A DNA stretch of 64,000 nucleotides, taken from assembly GCA_013397845.1 (NCBI GenBank), contig VZTG01002328.1:361167-425166 (forward strand), in the 5' to 3' direction. The DNA comes from Melanocharis versteri. Its lineage: Eukaryota; Chordata; Aves; Passeriformes; Melanocharitidae. This document shows positions 12,746 through 24,691 of the stretch, piece after piece; position 1 is the first letter of the stretch; each line of letters starts with the position of its first letter. A program made the position numbers and the translations under genes. A model generated the notes under the pieces. The model worked only from the letters and a program-made list of their open reading frames with translations, made no database searches and was not told the origin of the DNA.

Positions 12746-14633
12746 AATTTATGTCATTTGCTTTTAAGGAACAGCTCATGTGCTTACCACTGTACAAGAA
12801 GAAAATGTGACAGCATCTTGCTCCAAGAAAATGTTGTGTCTGGTTAGCTTATTATGAGTAACATGCAGTGAGTCTGATTGGGTAAAAAAGGACTGGTCAC
12901 AAAGTGGGTAACTGTGTGATCTTGATCCTGGGTAGTTTCCTGTGGATAAATCAGAGGCTTTACCTTTACACAACTCTGAACTGTCATGTAATGAAGAGCT
13001 GTCCTTCTTCCTGTGTTTTTGTTTCGTTAGATCTAAAACTCTGTCACCTTAATGGGAAAAGAAAACCAAAGTTTCTATCTTAATTACTTGGTGCTCTGTA
13101 CGAGGAAGTTTGCCTAAGAGCTATTTCTCAAAATGATGAGGCCCCACACCAACAAATTCAAACTACTGCCACTGAGGAGAAGGTATTATCACTTCAAGAT
13201 TTGTCTCCCCGGAAAAAGCAAGTCCAGAGAGAGACTTAGGTGAAGAACATAGACAGAATACTGTATGGTCAGCTGTAATTTAGCCATCTTCATAAACTAT
13301 TAATACAGAATGCCTCTCGTCCTCATTTTAGTGCAATAACAGATCTGTCTCTGAGAAATGTGCCTGGTGAGTAGGCACTAAGCCTGCGATACACTCTGCA
13401 AGTGGTTGTTAATTAGAGAAGACCTGAAATGCTTCAATTTAAAAGGCAAAAATGGTTCCTGCAGCCTGCAATCAGCTCTGTGAAACCTATGTATCAGAAA
13501 CCAGAAAGTAATAAAATTATAATTATAGATTTCAGCTGAGAGGGTTGAAGGTATTTACTCATGCTTTCTTCCCCCATTTTCTTCCAACTTCCACAGAGAA
13601 AAGGATCCATTTTAAAAAAAAACTAAGAAAATTAAACAAGGTGGTAGTGTTTTCTGAAACAGTAGTACCACTATACTCTCATGATAAAAGCTAATATGTT
13701 TTAGCATCTTACCAGCTGTGAAAATCCTTTCTCTGTTTTCTCTGCTTTCTTAAAGAAATGATAAGGATAACACATTACACCATAGGATGGTGGATTAGCT
13801 GTGAGGCTGCATAAGAAGACCATAATTCTCTCAGTGGTATCATGCTACAGATGGGTGTTATAAAGGCTCAGCCGTAAGGTATCTGCTTCAGCTAGCTGTC
13901 CACTCACTGAGCCTGTTAGAGAGATTTCTAACGTGGATCAATAAACAGGGTGTTTGATTGATTTTCTTTGTTTAGGGAATGCTACTTGTTTTTTATTGTT
14001 GTTCTTTTAGTTCTCTGTCCCACAGGACAAAGTTACTGTGAGAATTGTTAAGTGACATAGCTGGTCCATGTTCTTAAAGTATATGACTTTCACAAATCAC
14101 AAATTTGGCATGGGAAATGAATGTCTGTAAGCAGGGTATTTCTAATATTAATCCATTAATGACTGTAAGAAAAACTTTTAAGTATTTTTATTTATGAAAT
14201 TCTATATTTTCAATTCCAAATACAAAAAAATAGCATAATTCCCCACAGGAGAATGCTATCAGCGTTACTGAAGATTCTAAGTTTTGTAATGGGTGTTGTA
14301 TTGGTTCAGACTATTTCTTATTTCAGAAACTAGGCCCTGCTAATCAAGGTGAGAAATACGTGCAGACCTGTACATGCATCTTTATGGGGATCATGAAAAA
14401 CATTGTGCAATGTCTGTGAAACCTTCCCTCTCAATCTCCTGTGCACTGCAGTGAGGACTACTTCAAAAGCCCAGAGGATGCACCACAGGGATCCTGCACA
14501 CACCTGGGCTCCCCAAGCACGAATTTAAAAAGTGCAGTGCAAGCTTCTAGCAAGGATTGTGTACCCCCCGTATCGTGATCCTGTAGCAGAGCAAGGCTTG
14601 TGTGGGAGGCCATTGACAGTCGTTATGGAGTGT
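12746..14633. other. Unique intron sequence, no gene seen
   Basis: AT-rich intronic sequence without recognisable coding blocks or repeat families. A run of A and T homopolymer stretches lies near 13.6 kb. Nothing else is supported. Confidence 0.6.
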
Positions 14634-15101
14634 TGATGCAAAAATTATTTTTGCCTTTTCTTTTATATACCTTTTACATAGTTTTATGTATCCACGAGTA
14701 TTAGAATACATTCTTGTAATTCTTTAAGTCTGATAACTTCGTACAGTCCTAGTATTCTGTTAAGCCAGGAGACGAAACATCCTACTATCTAGGGGAGCCA
14801 AGGTCCCCTTCTAGAACATACTCTGTAAACTAGAGATTTGGCCCTTGCAGGGGGAAATTCCATAGATGGCGAGAATATATCACACCATTCACCCAAGCTC
14901 CCTTACTGGGCACCTTGTTAGATATGCTAATGTGCAAGGTCTATAAATTGTACACATGATTCACCATGGGGCTGCATTGCCACGCGTTCCACCTTGGTGA
15001 AGTGATCCACCTAAGGATCCTTAATAAAAATACCGAGGTAAAACCCCCTACTCCTTTAACCGTGTCTGGCTTTCATTTTCTAAGACCAGGAAAAGGCATC
15101 A
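14634..15101 (+). mobile_element. Solo LTR of an avian endogenous retrovirus
   Basis: The block is bounded by a 6-bp terminal inverted repeat, TGATGC at the left and GCATCA at the right, with the TG...CA ends expected of an LTR. Inside, TATAAA at 14942-14947 and AATAAA at 15023-15028 are spaced as the promoter and poly(A) signal of an LTR, giving a short R region beginning near 14970. No primer-binding site or gag/pol sequence follows or precedes, so this is a solo LTR left by recombination. The left flank GTGT and right flank GTCT could be a 4-bp target duplication with one mismatch. The subfamily name is not certain. About 468 bp. Confidence 0.7.
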
Positions 15102-16061
15102 GTCTCATCTCTCTTTTGCATCTTCATCCAGAGATATCCAAGTATTAATAAAACAATAGCTAAATTTTTATCTAAAAATCTGATTCTTCTTTAAGATTTC
15201 ATCAAAACTGGCACATTTAGAGGCAGTATTCATTCTTTTTCTGCCTACAACCAGCAGCCAGGTGCCACATGAGTGGAAGGAGTGAAATTGCTTATGGGTG
15301 AAGCTGATGATCTCTAGGTGCTAATTTCTCAAGAAGACAAACAACTTCAGTTTGATGGTGGACTAAATTGGAGATGTGCTAATGTCCCTATTACCTCCAC
15401 CTTTTCCACCCTGGTGATTCCTTTGAGTTTGAAGAAGTATCTGCTCTCTAGAAGACTGACTGATGTGCCTTGAAATGAGTAATTCCGTCCTCTTTTCCTC
15501 GCGGGATTCTGTTTCTCCTGCCTTTGCTCTGAGCACAACTGAACTCCCTAGGACAGGGGGATATCACACAGTGGGGAATGACAGCCCTGGGGGGTCAAGA
15601 GAGGACACAGCATCAGGGTAGATAAGGAAGGTCAGGGCTGTCCCTTTATGTGGCACCTCATCTTGGAGTCCTGCCCACAGACTAGGAGTCACCACTTGAC
15701 ACTCTTCTTTTACTTCGGTTTTCCCACTATGCCATTTGATTTTAGAAAGGCTTCTCATCTTAAAATGAGTAAACACCAGCAAGCAAAAAATCCTGCTGAC
15801 CATCTGATTTGAAAGAGACTCCCATCAGTTATCATATAGATACAATTTTCCTATTCGACGGTATGGTGTTCTAACTACACCTAGATGAGCAGATAGATAA
15901 GATTATTCCCTGGATTTACCACAGATTTCATTATTTATACTGCATTAATTAACACATTGCTTAAATTATAGATTAGCTTCTCATTCCTGTTTACCGCATT
16001 GACAATTTTTTCTTCATCAGCCCCGGGGGGTTTGTTCTGGCTTCTCCGTACAGTGCTATTA
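15102..16061. other. Unique intron sequence, no gene seen
   Basis: Mixed-composition intronic sequence. Chance ORFs occur on the minus strand around 15.35-15.8 kb and have no recognisable domain. No transposon remnant is recognised. Confidence 0.55.
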
Positions 16062-16102
16062 ATCAAAGTCTCTATCAAAGTTTAATCAAAGCCTAATCAA
16101 AG
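16062..16102 (+). promoter_or_regulatory. Four phased ATCAAAG (TCF/LEF-type) motifs
   Basis: ATCAAAG occurs at 16062-16068, 16074-16080, 16085-16091 and 16096-16102, with start-to-start spacings of 12, 11 and 11 bases. ATCAAAG is the core recognition site of TCF/LEF HMG-box factors of Wnt signalling (also close to SOX sites). The near-helical spacing would put all four on one face of the DNA. The array is also an imperfect tandem of a TAATCAAAG unit, so it may have arisen by slippage. Enhancer function is inference only. Confidence 0.35.
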
Positions 16103-18446
16103 TTTATATCATATAAAGCTGCATTTCTTAATGGAGATTGACAATAGTGCAGAAGCAAAATGAAAAGTTCAGACCAGTTTATAACATCATCAAGTTTCAT
16201 TGAAGTCACCACACACCACAGAGCTACTGGATTCTGCTGAAAATGCATTTCCAGGAAATCTCCCTGGCCAAACATTTTCCCATTTTCTACCAACTCCGTT
16301 GGAAACCCTACACTGTTCATATGCTGACACTGCAGCCAGTGTACAAAAGTTCACAGTACCACCAAGAACCACTCTCCAGCCCGTCTGCTCCAAACAAATT
16401 GCTGCTCCCGCCTGAGCTGAAGAAGAAGCTCAGAGACGTGATAGCGGTTTATGACATGGCTGATAGGTCCTAACTTTATCTGGCAGAAGCAAATTATGTT
16501 AGTAGTTAGTTCATTTAAAAAATCCTGTGGCAAAGCTCAATGTTGTGCATCAGGAATTCAGACCCTTTTCATATCAGCACAGTAAACTGAAAATTATTTA
16601 AGTCTACAATTTTTTTGTGTGGACAACATTATGCTTTTGCACGGCTTTTCTTTTTTGTTACCTTCACAGCAATTTTGGATTTCTCTGTAAAATGCTGCCT
16701 ACATCTGCAGTGCACTTTAAATAAATAAATAAATAAATGCAAAAAAAGAATTCTGATGCAATATCTTATGCAATTCAATGTATATTTGCATGGAAATAAG
16801 GTGCAGCACTTGAGTTCTGGGCAAGTTGCCATTTCTTTTCTCTGTGTTCTCAAGGTTCTGCACCACTGCAGTCCAGCACCCAGCCTTTCCATGGAGAAAC
16901 TGAAATAGAGCAACCTATAATTACAGATTCTGCTTGAAACCAGGCAAAACAGATTTCCAGTGACAAGGATCAACAAGTATGATATACTACAGAGTAAATG
17001 TTTTTCTGCAAATGACTCTTAAACTGATCTCTAGGTGCTTTTGCAGATTTTAAAAATGTTATCTTGTGCTCATGAGGATAGAGACATCGTATTAGCATAC
17101 CCTTGTTTCTGGTAGCACAGGGGAGGACTTCCTGAAGGCGATCATGTCATATAATCCATTTCATAACCTGATTACAATCTTAAAACTAGTTATACCCTTA
17201 GTATCTAAAATACCAGTTGAAAGTTTAATTCTCTGATTGATAGAGACCTGCTGGTGCCTGTCCTGACTTTTTAATTTTATCAGCAGGCTGTCCATATTTA
17301 TTCTTGTGCCATCCCTGTTTTTACACTCATTCCCTAAGGAAATGGGGTTCATACAATTATATAGCTGATTTCTGTCCTTCAGTCCTGCCTTTAAGAACTT
17401 CTGATCCACTGCAGTATTTCAATCAAGTATAAGAGAACAACCAACATCTCAAAGAAAATTATTTTATATTATTTTTTTATTACATACCAGCCACCAGCCA
17501 TCCCAAATATGGATCCTTCCAGATGAGGAATTGCACTGCTTTCCTCTGCCCAGTGGGACTATTGTGAGTGACAAATGGGATTAAGGAATAAGAGATACTT
17601 TGATGGAAAAGTAAGAATCATTCCTCCTGCTGTGCATTCTCTCATCTCATGAGAGGTTCTGAATACTCTTCATAGACTTTTTCCTCATTGGTCCCAGTCT
17701 GAATTCATCTTTGGTGTGTACATATGACCAAGACTGCACAGAGGACTCCAGATGACATTTATCCAGAGCTCCCATATTCCCATGGCAATATCTCACTAGG
17801 TATGATCTACGGTTGTAAATCCCTGTTCACTCAAGTATCGGACTAGTTAATCCTAGTTATTTCATGATACTTTAAAACACACAGGCTCTTCTGGTGTTAT
17901 GTCACTCTGATGAGGCTTCAATTACATTAAAAAATGTATTAGCAACTAAATGCACGTAAAGAAATTCATCTCTTGTCTACTTTTCCAGCCTGCAAGGTGC
18001 CTCTGAGTTTTCCACATATCACTCTCCTTTCCTACACTGACAGTATCTCCCAAACACTTACTAGTGCGTTTTAAACAAAGGTTGTTAGAAGTATTCAGAC
18101 AAGATTGGTTCCAAGTGTAATCAGTACTGAAAAAGGTAACAGTAACTCCATTTCACCCCAAGGGTTCTTTATTAGCATTTCAACATAATCTGCAGTATCT
18201 TTAACTAGTTCCTTTACCTACCTTATTTCTCTTCTAATATTCCCTAACCTCTCAAGCGCCACCAGTACTTTCCTGTTAGCATTGTAGTCACCATCCTGCC
18301 ATTTGACAGATTATATCTGCCACATTTTACTTGTTGAGAAAGGGGTTATTAAAGAAAGGTATAGAGCTATTCTAGACTCTGTGGCTCTCTTATGATCAAC
18401 TTCATTTTGAACGTATTCATTATTTTTCATACACCTTCATGTTTCA
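16103..18446. other. Unique intron sequence, no gene seen
   Basis: A slightly GC-richer patch at 16.2-16.5 kb carries overlapping ORFs of about 60-76 codons in several frames on both strands; none is recognisable. The remainder is AT-rich intron with an AAAT microsatellite at 16717-16738. Confidence 0.55.
16717..16738. repeat. (AAAT)n microsatellite
   Basis: About five tandem AAAT units, uninterrupted. Simple repeat, likely polymorphic. Confidence 0.85.
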
Positions 18447-18570
18447 GGGCCAGGTTGGACAGAGTTTTGAGGAATCTGATGTTCCTGAAAGTTGTCCCTG
18501 CCCATGGCAGAGATTTGGAACCAGATGACCTCTAAGGTCCCTTCCAACCTAAGCCATCCTGTGGTTCTAT
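18447..18570 (+). mobile_element. CR1 LINE 3' end, forward orientation
   Basis: The + strand reads GGCCAGGTTGGACAGAGTTTTGAG, then GTCCCTGCCCATGGCAGAGATTTGGAACCAGATGACCTCTAAGGTCCCTTCCAACC in order (quoted in part only), ending in a decayed GTGGTTCTAT tail in place of the CR1 ATTCTATG repeats. This is the last part of the CR1 3' UTR, heavily 5'-truncated, and has no coding content. It is diverged and therefore old. Confidence 0.88.
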
Positions 18571-20837
18571 ATTTACCTTTGTTTTCAGCTACTTTCAGTT
18601 ACTGCTTTTAAAGCTGCTCTAAAGCTTTATGTTGTATTGGAGCCTACATTGTAGTCCTGTTTCAGCCAGGTGCTTGTGAAATGCCTCCTTTTCAGTCACA
18701 TGGCACCAGTTCTCAGTGGAAATACTTAAGATGCTTCTCACCAACAGCAGGATTTCATACATTGGCTTATTTTGAATCCTGAGACAGAGAGGTTTTGGTT
18801 GCATTGGGTGAAAACCAGGAGCTTCGAGTTTTGCTTCCATCTACAATAATACAGGTTTCCTTTCTGTTCTTATTTCCTATCAGCTGGCTCTGTCTTTGAG
18901 CTCTTATTTCAAGAGCCCTTATGGAAAATTGTCCTATAAAGCACAGCCTTTATTGCTCATCATCCTTTATTCATTTCCATCAAAGAATCATTTCTGAGGT
19001 AGATTTTGAGGCTTTTTTCTGGAAGTTTTTGGGTTTCAATGTTCGAAAGCTCCAGAAATCCTTCTGTGCTTTGCCTCAAAGAAAATCCAAGTCTCCCCCA
19101 CAGAGATGTGGGGAACAGAACAATTAACTTCTGCTGCCTTCACTTATTTCTCTAAAATTCTGTTAGGTTTACTAACAGATCTATTTATTTTATCCCTCCG
19201 TTTTATATAAATTAAAACAATACTTATGTGATCCAACACTATTTTGCTACAATTAGATGTCCTGTAACAACCTCTATACTTTCCATAACTAAGTTTAGAA
19301 AGAATTCTCTTTGCTTCCTCTCAGAAAAGCTGTCAGTTGTCACACTCCAGAATATCTGGGCTGCCTTCAGCAGTACTTGTTCTGCCTATATCTGACAAAT
19401 CAGAGGCTGCCATAATTAGGCAATTCTGTGCAGAATTTCTCCCTGTAATAATGGTTTGAACATCTCAATCCATATCCAAATTTAACACTGGAATTCTACA
19501 GCAGATTCTAACAACTACCCACTATCTTTCCCCAAAGTGATTTTGTATGCAAACAGAATCTGTTTTATCAGGGAACCCTTTCTGAAACATCCTGCTGTCA
19601 TTCCATTCACACACACTGCTTTTGCATTATTTCCATCTTTTCTGAATGCCAACTCTCTTTCAGCACCCATGCCCAGGGAGTGATTATAAGACCATGGGTG
19701 TTTCTGTAGCCCTATAGTTATTATTGTAACCCTATAATGCTTTATGTTTTGTGTTTATTTCCTGAATTTCCTGATGTCCTGTCCCTGTCCATTCATCTAT
19801 CTGAAAGTATGGTACATCAATAAAACTTGGAAAAGCAAAAGAGGGATTGTACAGCGGTATTTTCAGGAAGATAAGGAGTTGGCAGAGTTACAATGTTGCC
19901 TCTTAACAAACCCATTTTACAGGACCTCTACCCCTGAAAGACGATCAGAGATGACTAGTGAACATTTTTATTCTTTCTGTTTAACTGCAGTAAAATAACC
20001 CTAATTTCTCTAGCGACATTAGTAATGAGGGGAACTGCGTCAAATTTTTTTCATAAATAATATGTTCTGGTGACTCTATCTTTTACTGAGTTTATGCTGA
20101 TATCTTTATCCTTGTTTATTACCTGTTAACTGGTCATAAGAAGACCAGAGGATCACACAGCACTATATAGATATATCAAGGTGAGTTTGCATTATTATGC
20201 AAAAAATATCATTTGTGGAGCTTGGCCACTCATTGACCACTTTTTTCCACTCATTACATCACAGGAAAATGAATAAACTATTCAGGTCATTCTGGGTGAA
20301 TGGCAAAAAGGCTTCATAACATACCAGCATGAAATCTGCATATGTAATTTTAATAGAAAAAAGTCATTAAAAACAGTATTAAGGAGATTTAGTATATATA
20401 TTTTACTGCTACTCTTTGTCCTCATTCTTCCTACATTAGCTATCCTAGCTACATTTGCAGATAGAGATGTCCCTAGTTAAGCTTCAAAAACCTGTTGGAA
20501 GGTCTCAATAAATCAGCTGGTTACCAAAGATAGTAGGTAGGTGCCTCCTTCACTAAATTTTGAAAATCTTGTCATATATTTACATATTTTAACACAACTT
20601 TAGGTACATATTTTGTCATACCTTAGAAGTATTATGCCAGTCTGAAAGAAAATAATTATAAGTGGTTTTATAAACTTACATTTGCATAGGAATATAATTT
20701 AAAGGTTGGTTTCTCAAGGCTTTTTGCTGCCGTTTGTTCAAGTACCAAGCTGATATTCTCACCTCTGGGTGGTATTTCCAGCTCGCACCGGTTGAGAGAG
20801 AAAATGTCTTGTCACAGAAGGAAAGAACAAGATAGGT
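18571..20837. other. Unique intron sequence, no gene seen
   Basis: AT-rich sequence with pyrimidine-rich stretches at 18.9-19.8 kb. ORFs up to about 88 codons show no recognisable family. No transposon pieces are recognised. Confidence 0.55.
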
Positions 20838-21218
20838 CAAAGGGTCTTCAATCAATCATCTGGTCCAAACCCTTCTGGAAGCACAACCGTGTTCAAAAAT
20901 CAATCAGGTTTCTCAGGGCCATGTCTAAGTTTCATGTACTTCCATGGATGCAGAGCCCACAGCCTCTCTGGGTGAACTGTACCAGTGCTCACCACCCTGG
21001 CAAAAGTCTATTTTCTTACAGCAAATCAGATTTTTCCTTGCTGCAATTTTGACTCCTTGTGTGCCTCTAAGTTTGAGGGTTATGTATAATTCTCCTTTTA
21101 GGCTAGAGAAGATGGCAATTAGATCTCTCCTCTTGGTTCATAGCCCTCTCTACCAGTCCTCCCTCAGGCTATACAAACCCAGCTCAGGCACCGTGTGCTC
21201 TAGCCCCTAACATTGTGG
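20838..21218 (-). mobile_element. CR1 LINE fragment, reverse orientation (first of three)
   Basis: The + strand shows reverse-complement CR1 blocks in the usual order: CATCTGGTCCAAACCCTTCT, CTCAGGGCCATGTCTAAGTTT, CCACAGCCTCTCTGGGTGAAC, CCAGTGCTCACCACCCTGGC and finally AGGCTATACAAACCCAGCTC. The fragment is interrupted by substitutions and lacks the extreme 3' tail. It ends within a few bases of an oppositely oriented CR1 piece, so the locus is a compound insertion. Confidence 0.85.
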
Positions 21219-21222
21219 GTAC

Positions 21223-22145
21223 CGGTGGACAAGGGAAGGGTTACAGATGTTATTTACCTGGACTTCTGTAAAGCCTTTGACATGATCCCCTACAACATCC
21301 CTCTCTCTAAATTGAAGAGAGATGGAGTTGAAGAGTAGACTTTTAGATAGACAAGAGAGTGGTTGGACAGTCATGTCCAGAGGGTAGTGGTCAGTGGTTT
21401 GGAATCCTGATGAATATCAGTGACAAGTGGTGTTCCTCACGGGTCCATGTTGGGACCAGTGTTATTTAATATTTTCATTGATGACATAGATGAAGGGATT
21501 GAGTGCACCGTCAGCAAATTTGCAGATGACACCAAGCTGAGTGGTGCAGTTGACACACCTGAAGGATGGGATGCCATCCAGAGGAACCTGGACAAGCTCA
21601 AGAAGTGGGGCCATGGGAATCTCACGAGGTTTAACAGGACCAAGTGCTGGTCCTGCACTGGGTCAGGGCAATCCCTGGTATCAACATGGGCTGGGGATGA
21701 ACAGATCCACAGCAACCCTGATAAGAAGGACTTGGGGGTGCTGGTGGGTGGGAGGCTGGACATGACCTGGAAATGTGCATTCACAGCCCAGAAAACCAAC
21801 CATATCCTGTGCTGGGTCAAAAGCAGCGTGGCCAGTAGGGCAAGGGAGGGAATTCTGGTGCTCTATTTCACTCTGGTGAGATCCCACCTGCATTGCTGCA
21901 TCTCTGCAGTCCACAGCACAGGAAGGACATGGATCTGTTGGAGTGAGTCTGAAGGAGGCCATCAAGTTGATCGGAGGGATGGAGAACCTCTCCTACAAGG
22001 AAAGGATAAGAGAATTAGGATTGTTCAGCATGGAACTAGGGTGACTTAACTGCAGCCTTTCAGTACCCAAAGGAGGCCTACAAGGCAGATGGAGAGAGAC
22101 CATTTACAAGAGCATGTACTGACAGGACCATTCTATGATTTTATT
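21223..22145 (+). pseudogene. CR1 LINE 3' third with decayed reverse transcriptase
   Basis: Plus-strand CR1 carrying the end of ORF2, the non-LTR reverse transcriptase used for target-primed retrotransposition. The palm motif around FCKAFD begins near 21267. The SGVPHGSMLGPVLFNIFI segment is at about 21423-21480, and the catalytic FADD (equivalent to YADD of other reverse transcriptases) is encoded at 21519-21530. The stretch from 21420 to 22049 is open for 209 codons, but the palm region before it contains four in-frame stops (two TAG, then TGA TGA). The frame also drifts after about 21640 relative to the family. The copy ends GACCATTCTATGATT, the CR1 3' terminus. It is dead and 5'-truncated. 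Confidence 0.88.
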
Positions 22146-22149
22146 ATTT

Positions 22150-22335
22150 CAGTGGCCGTTCACTGGCCTTGCTCCAGTTTGTGAAAGTATTTCCTGTACT
22201 GGTGGCCCAAAATGATATGAACATGCAAGAGTTTTCCTTTGCCTTTGTAAGTCTTTTTGTCACTCCTCTCAGTCTTCTGAGATCCCTCTGCAGGGCAGCT
22301 CTGCTCTCCTGCAGATCAGCTGCTCCCCTCTGATG
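22150..22335 (-). mobile_element. CR1 LINE fragment, reverse orientation (third of three)
   Basis: Reverse-complement CR1 words are visible on the + strand: CCTTGCTCCAG, TTTCCTGTACTGGTGGCCCA, then TGAGATCCCTCTGCAGGGCAG and CTGCAGATCAGCTGCTCCCC. These correspond to the part of CR1 just inside the reverse transcriptase and 3' UTR junction. It abuts the forward CR1 piece ending at 22145. Divergence is high, so the right boundary is approximate. Confidence 0.65.
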
Positions 22336-24656
22336 GATCCAGGCTTTAAGGGCATTATGAGCCTGGAGGTAATGCGAGAAAGAATTCTTTATTGCTGCAG
22401 GGAATGGCAAAAAAAAACCAACAAAAATTACTTTCACATTATCTACAGGTTTTTAAATTTAATAGTGCCTTCACAAAGCTGCTAATGTATACACAGTGGT
22501 AAAGACAGCCTGAGACACAAAGTAGTGCATTTAGTTTCTGCAAGCGTGATATATTGCCTACACACTGAATTTTATTTGTTGGGGAATGTCAGAAAGTTGG
22601 TGGCATATCCTTCTGCTCCCTTTTTGTTGTGCTAAAATTGAACTTGCCAAGGAAAAAATTTCCAGTTTCATTTTGGGTTCCTGTGTTTTTTATGACTGGT
22701 GCGTTTGCTCAGGGATGGGAAAAAAAGTGATGCATGCTTGGCATAGAAAAAGCTTTCCTGTGTCTAATATAGCAGTGAGAAATTTTAGTCGTGATTGTGT
22801 CTTACCCAAAGACTGTACAATACCTCAAAGATAAGAAATAATGTGAATTCTTCATCATGCAGTGACCTTTAAAGCTTCAGTCAGAGGGCCAAAGTGCGCA
22901 TCCAGCTTCACGCCAAAAACACAGATCTGAAATTTTCTGTCATTTTCATTGCTAGCATTGCTAGTGCATGTTAGTTTGTTAATCTTAAAATTACTCTCTT
23001 TTTTTTGCCAAAATTAACCAGAAAAGTAATCCTTTCTGTTGAGAATGATTTTAGCTGCAAGTTGCAAGCCAAAGTGGGAATGCGTGTTTTAAAATGTGCC
23101 TTGCATGACATCCAAGTTTAGTGGTATACAGGATATACTACAAATGATGAAATTTGTATGGGATTTCATATCTGTAACTTGTTTCATACATATTAGTATT
23201 TTTCAGCTGTGTGTTAGGTGAGTATCAAACTGCAAATATAAACAAAACCCATTGCATTTTTTGCTTTGTGCTCAGAGTTTTGCAAGTATCAGTGAAGAAC
23301 CAGTGTTACAGTGAGACTCAAACAAAAGGTCAAGTCAGGCATAGGAGGTTCACCCCTGTGGCAGCTTCTCACTGAACTCAGTGGAACTGTTTTAATGAGT
23401 AAAGCTACTTGCTGGGCTGGGATTTACAGGAGCATTGTTTTACAAAAAGGTATTAATTAGCTGTCTTTTGTGTTAAGCATGACATTCCACCTAACTTAAT
23501 GGGGATAAAAACCTATCAAATGTGTTTTATTAGTTTTTGGTTTCCTAACTAAATTCTAATGAAAATGAATTCAAAATATTTTTCTTTTTCCAGTGGGTGT
23601 TATTTCTCACGGTATGTCAGTCAATAAAGTGGTAAACGGTATTCTGTTCTCTATATATAATGAATACAGTTTAAAAACAAATCATTAATGGCTTTTGTGT
23701 TACAGCTGAAGAGAGAATTTCTAGTTTTAGTTTTGACTGGGGCTTTTAGCATGTCATTTTTGCATGGGTGGCCAGTGTGCTCTCGGTAGTTAAATAGCTT
23801 GGGCAGGAAGAATCTTTTGATATGAAGTTACTGAATTACTATTGATCCCAGGCCCTTTTAGCTAATAGACACTGCCTCTGCATGTTCCTTCCAACCCTGT
23901 GGACATTTCAAGATGCAGAGGAATTCTTCCATACTCATATGATTGAGTCAAAAGTGTGAATTGAATCCTCCCTCGGTGTGACTTTTCTTGGCACAGCCAC
24001 AAGTAGTGCTCGCTGTCATCCTCCAGCAGCCATCCGGGATTGTCACAGTTTTGCAGGAGCTCTGACAGCTGCAACTTCCCTGGAGCTCCTACACAGTGAA
24101 ACTGGGAGGACCCAGGAACCCTGGGCAGGGTCAGAGAGCAGCCCAGAGACTGATTGGGAGCATCCTGCAGGTGCTGGGCCCTGGGACCATGGGGCTTCCA
24201 GGGCTCATGTGTAGCAGAGATCAGCAGCAGCAAACCCCTTCTGCCAGCTGCCATATCGCTCTGAGGAAGGCTGCTGCTGTGTCCCCGGCGGTGGGGACAA
24301 CAGAGTGACTCACGAAAAACCTCCCAATTCGCTGCAGTTTTCAGTCTGCAAAATTAAATAAACTAACCCCCATCTCATGCTTTATGCTGTGCTAAAATCC
24401 TCTGTAGCTCAGGGGCTGCTTCGTGAGCTGTGCTGTCGTCCCCATCACAGGGGCAAGCGAACGACGGGGTGTACCCCTCCTTCAGCCATCTATCTGCTGC
24501 CACCCCGGCGTTAGAGCCCTCTGGAAGCTTATGCAACTTCAGGCTGTTTTCAGGTTTTAATGAGTGCTTTTGGTGCTCTCAAAGTCTCCTTCCTGCTCTG
24601 TGGATAAATGTATTGAGTGATTCATTATCACCAGAAAGATGGATGAATGGATAGAC

Positions 24657-24657
<1 letters not shown>
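22336..24657. other. Unique intron sequence with one GC-richer patch
   Basis: Mostly AT-rich intron. At 23.86-24.30 kb the sequence becomes GC-richer and carries overlapping ORFs of 70-130 codons on both strands. None is recognisable, none has splice context, and the overlap in several frames argues for composition rather than coding. Confidence 0.5.

Positions 24658-24690
<33 letters not shown>
24658..24690. repeat. (GATA)n microsatellite
   Basis: About eight pure GATA units preceded by imperfect GACA/GATG units. On the minus strand it creates an ORF segment rich in Ser-Ile-Tyr-Leu repeats, an artefact. Likely length-polymorphic. Confidence 0.95.

Positions 24691-24691
<1 letters not shown>

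Noticed and set aside
21437..21965. Minus-strand ORFs of 94-127 codons around 21.4-22.0 kb
   Set aside because: They are antisense shadows of the CR1 reverse-transcriptase region on the plus strand.
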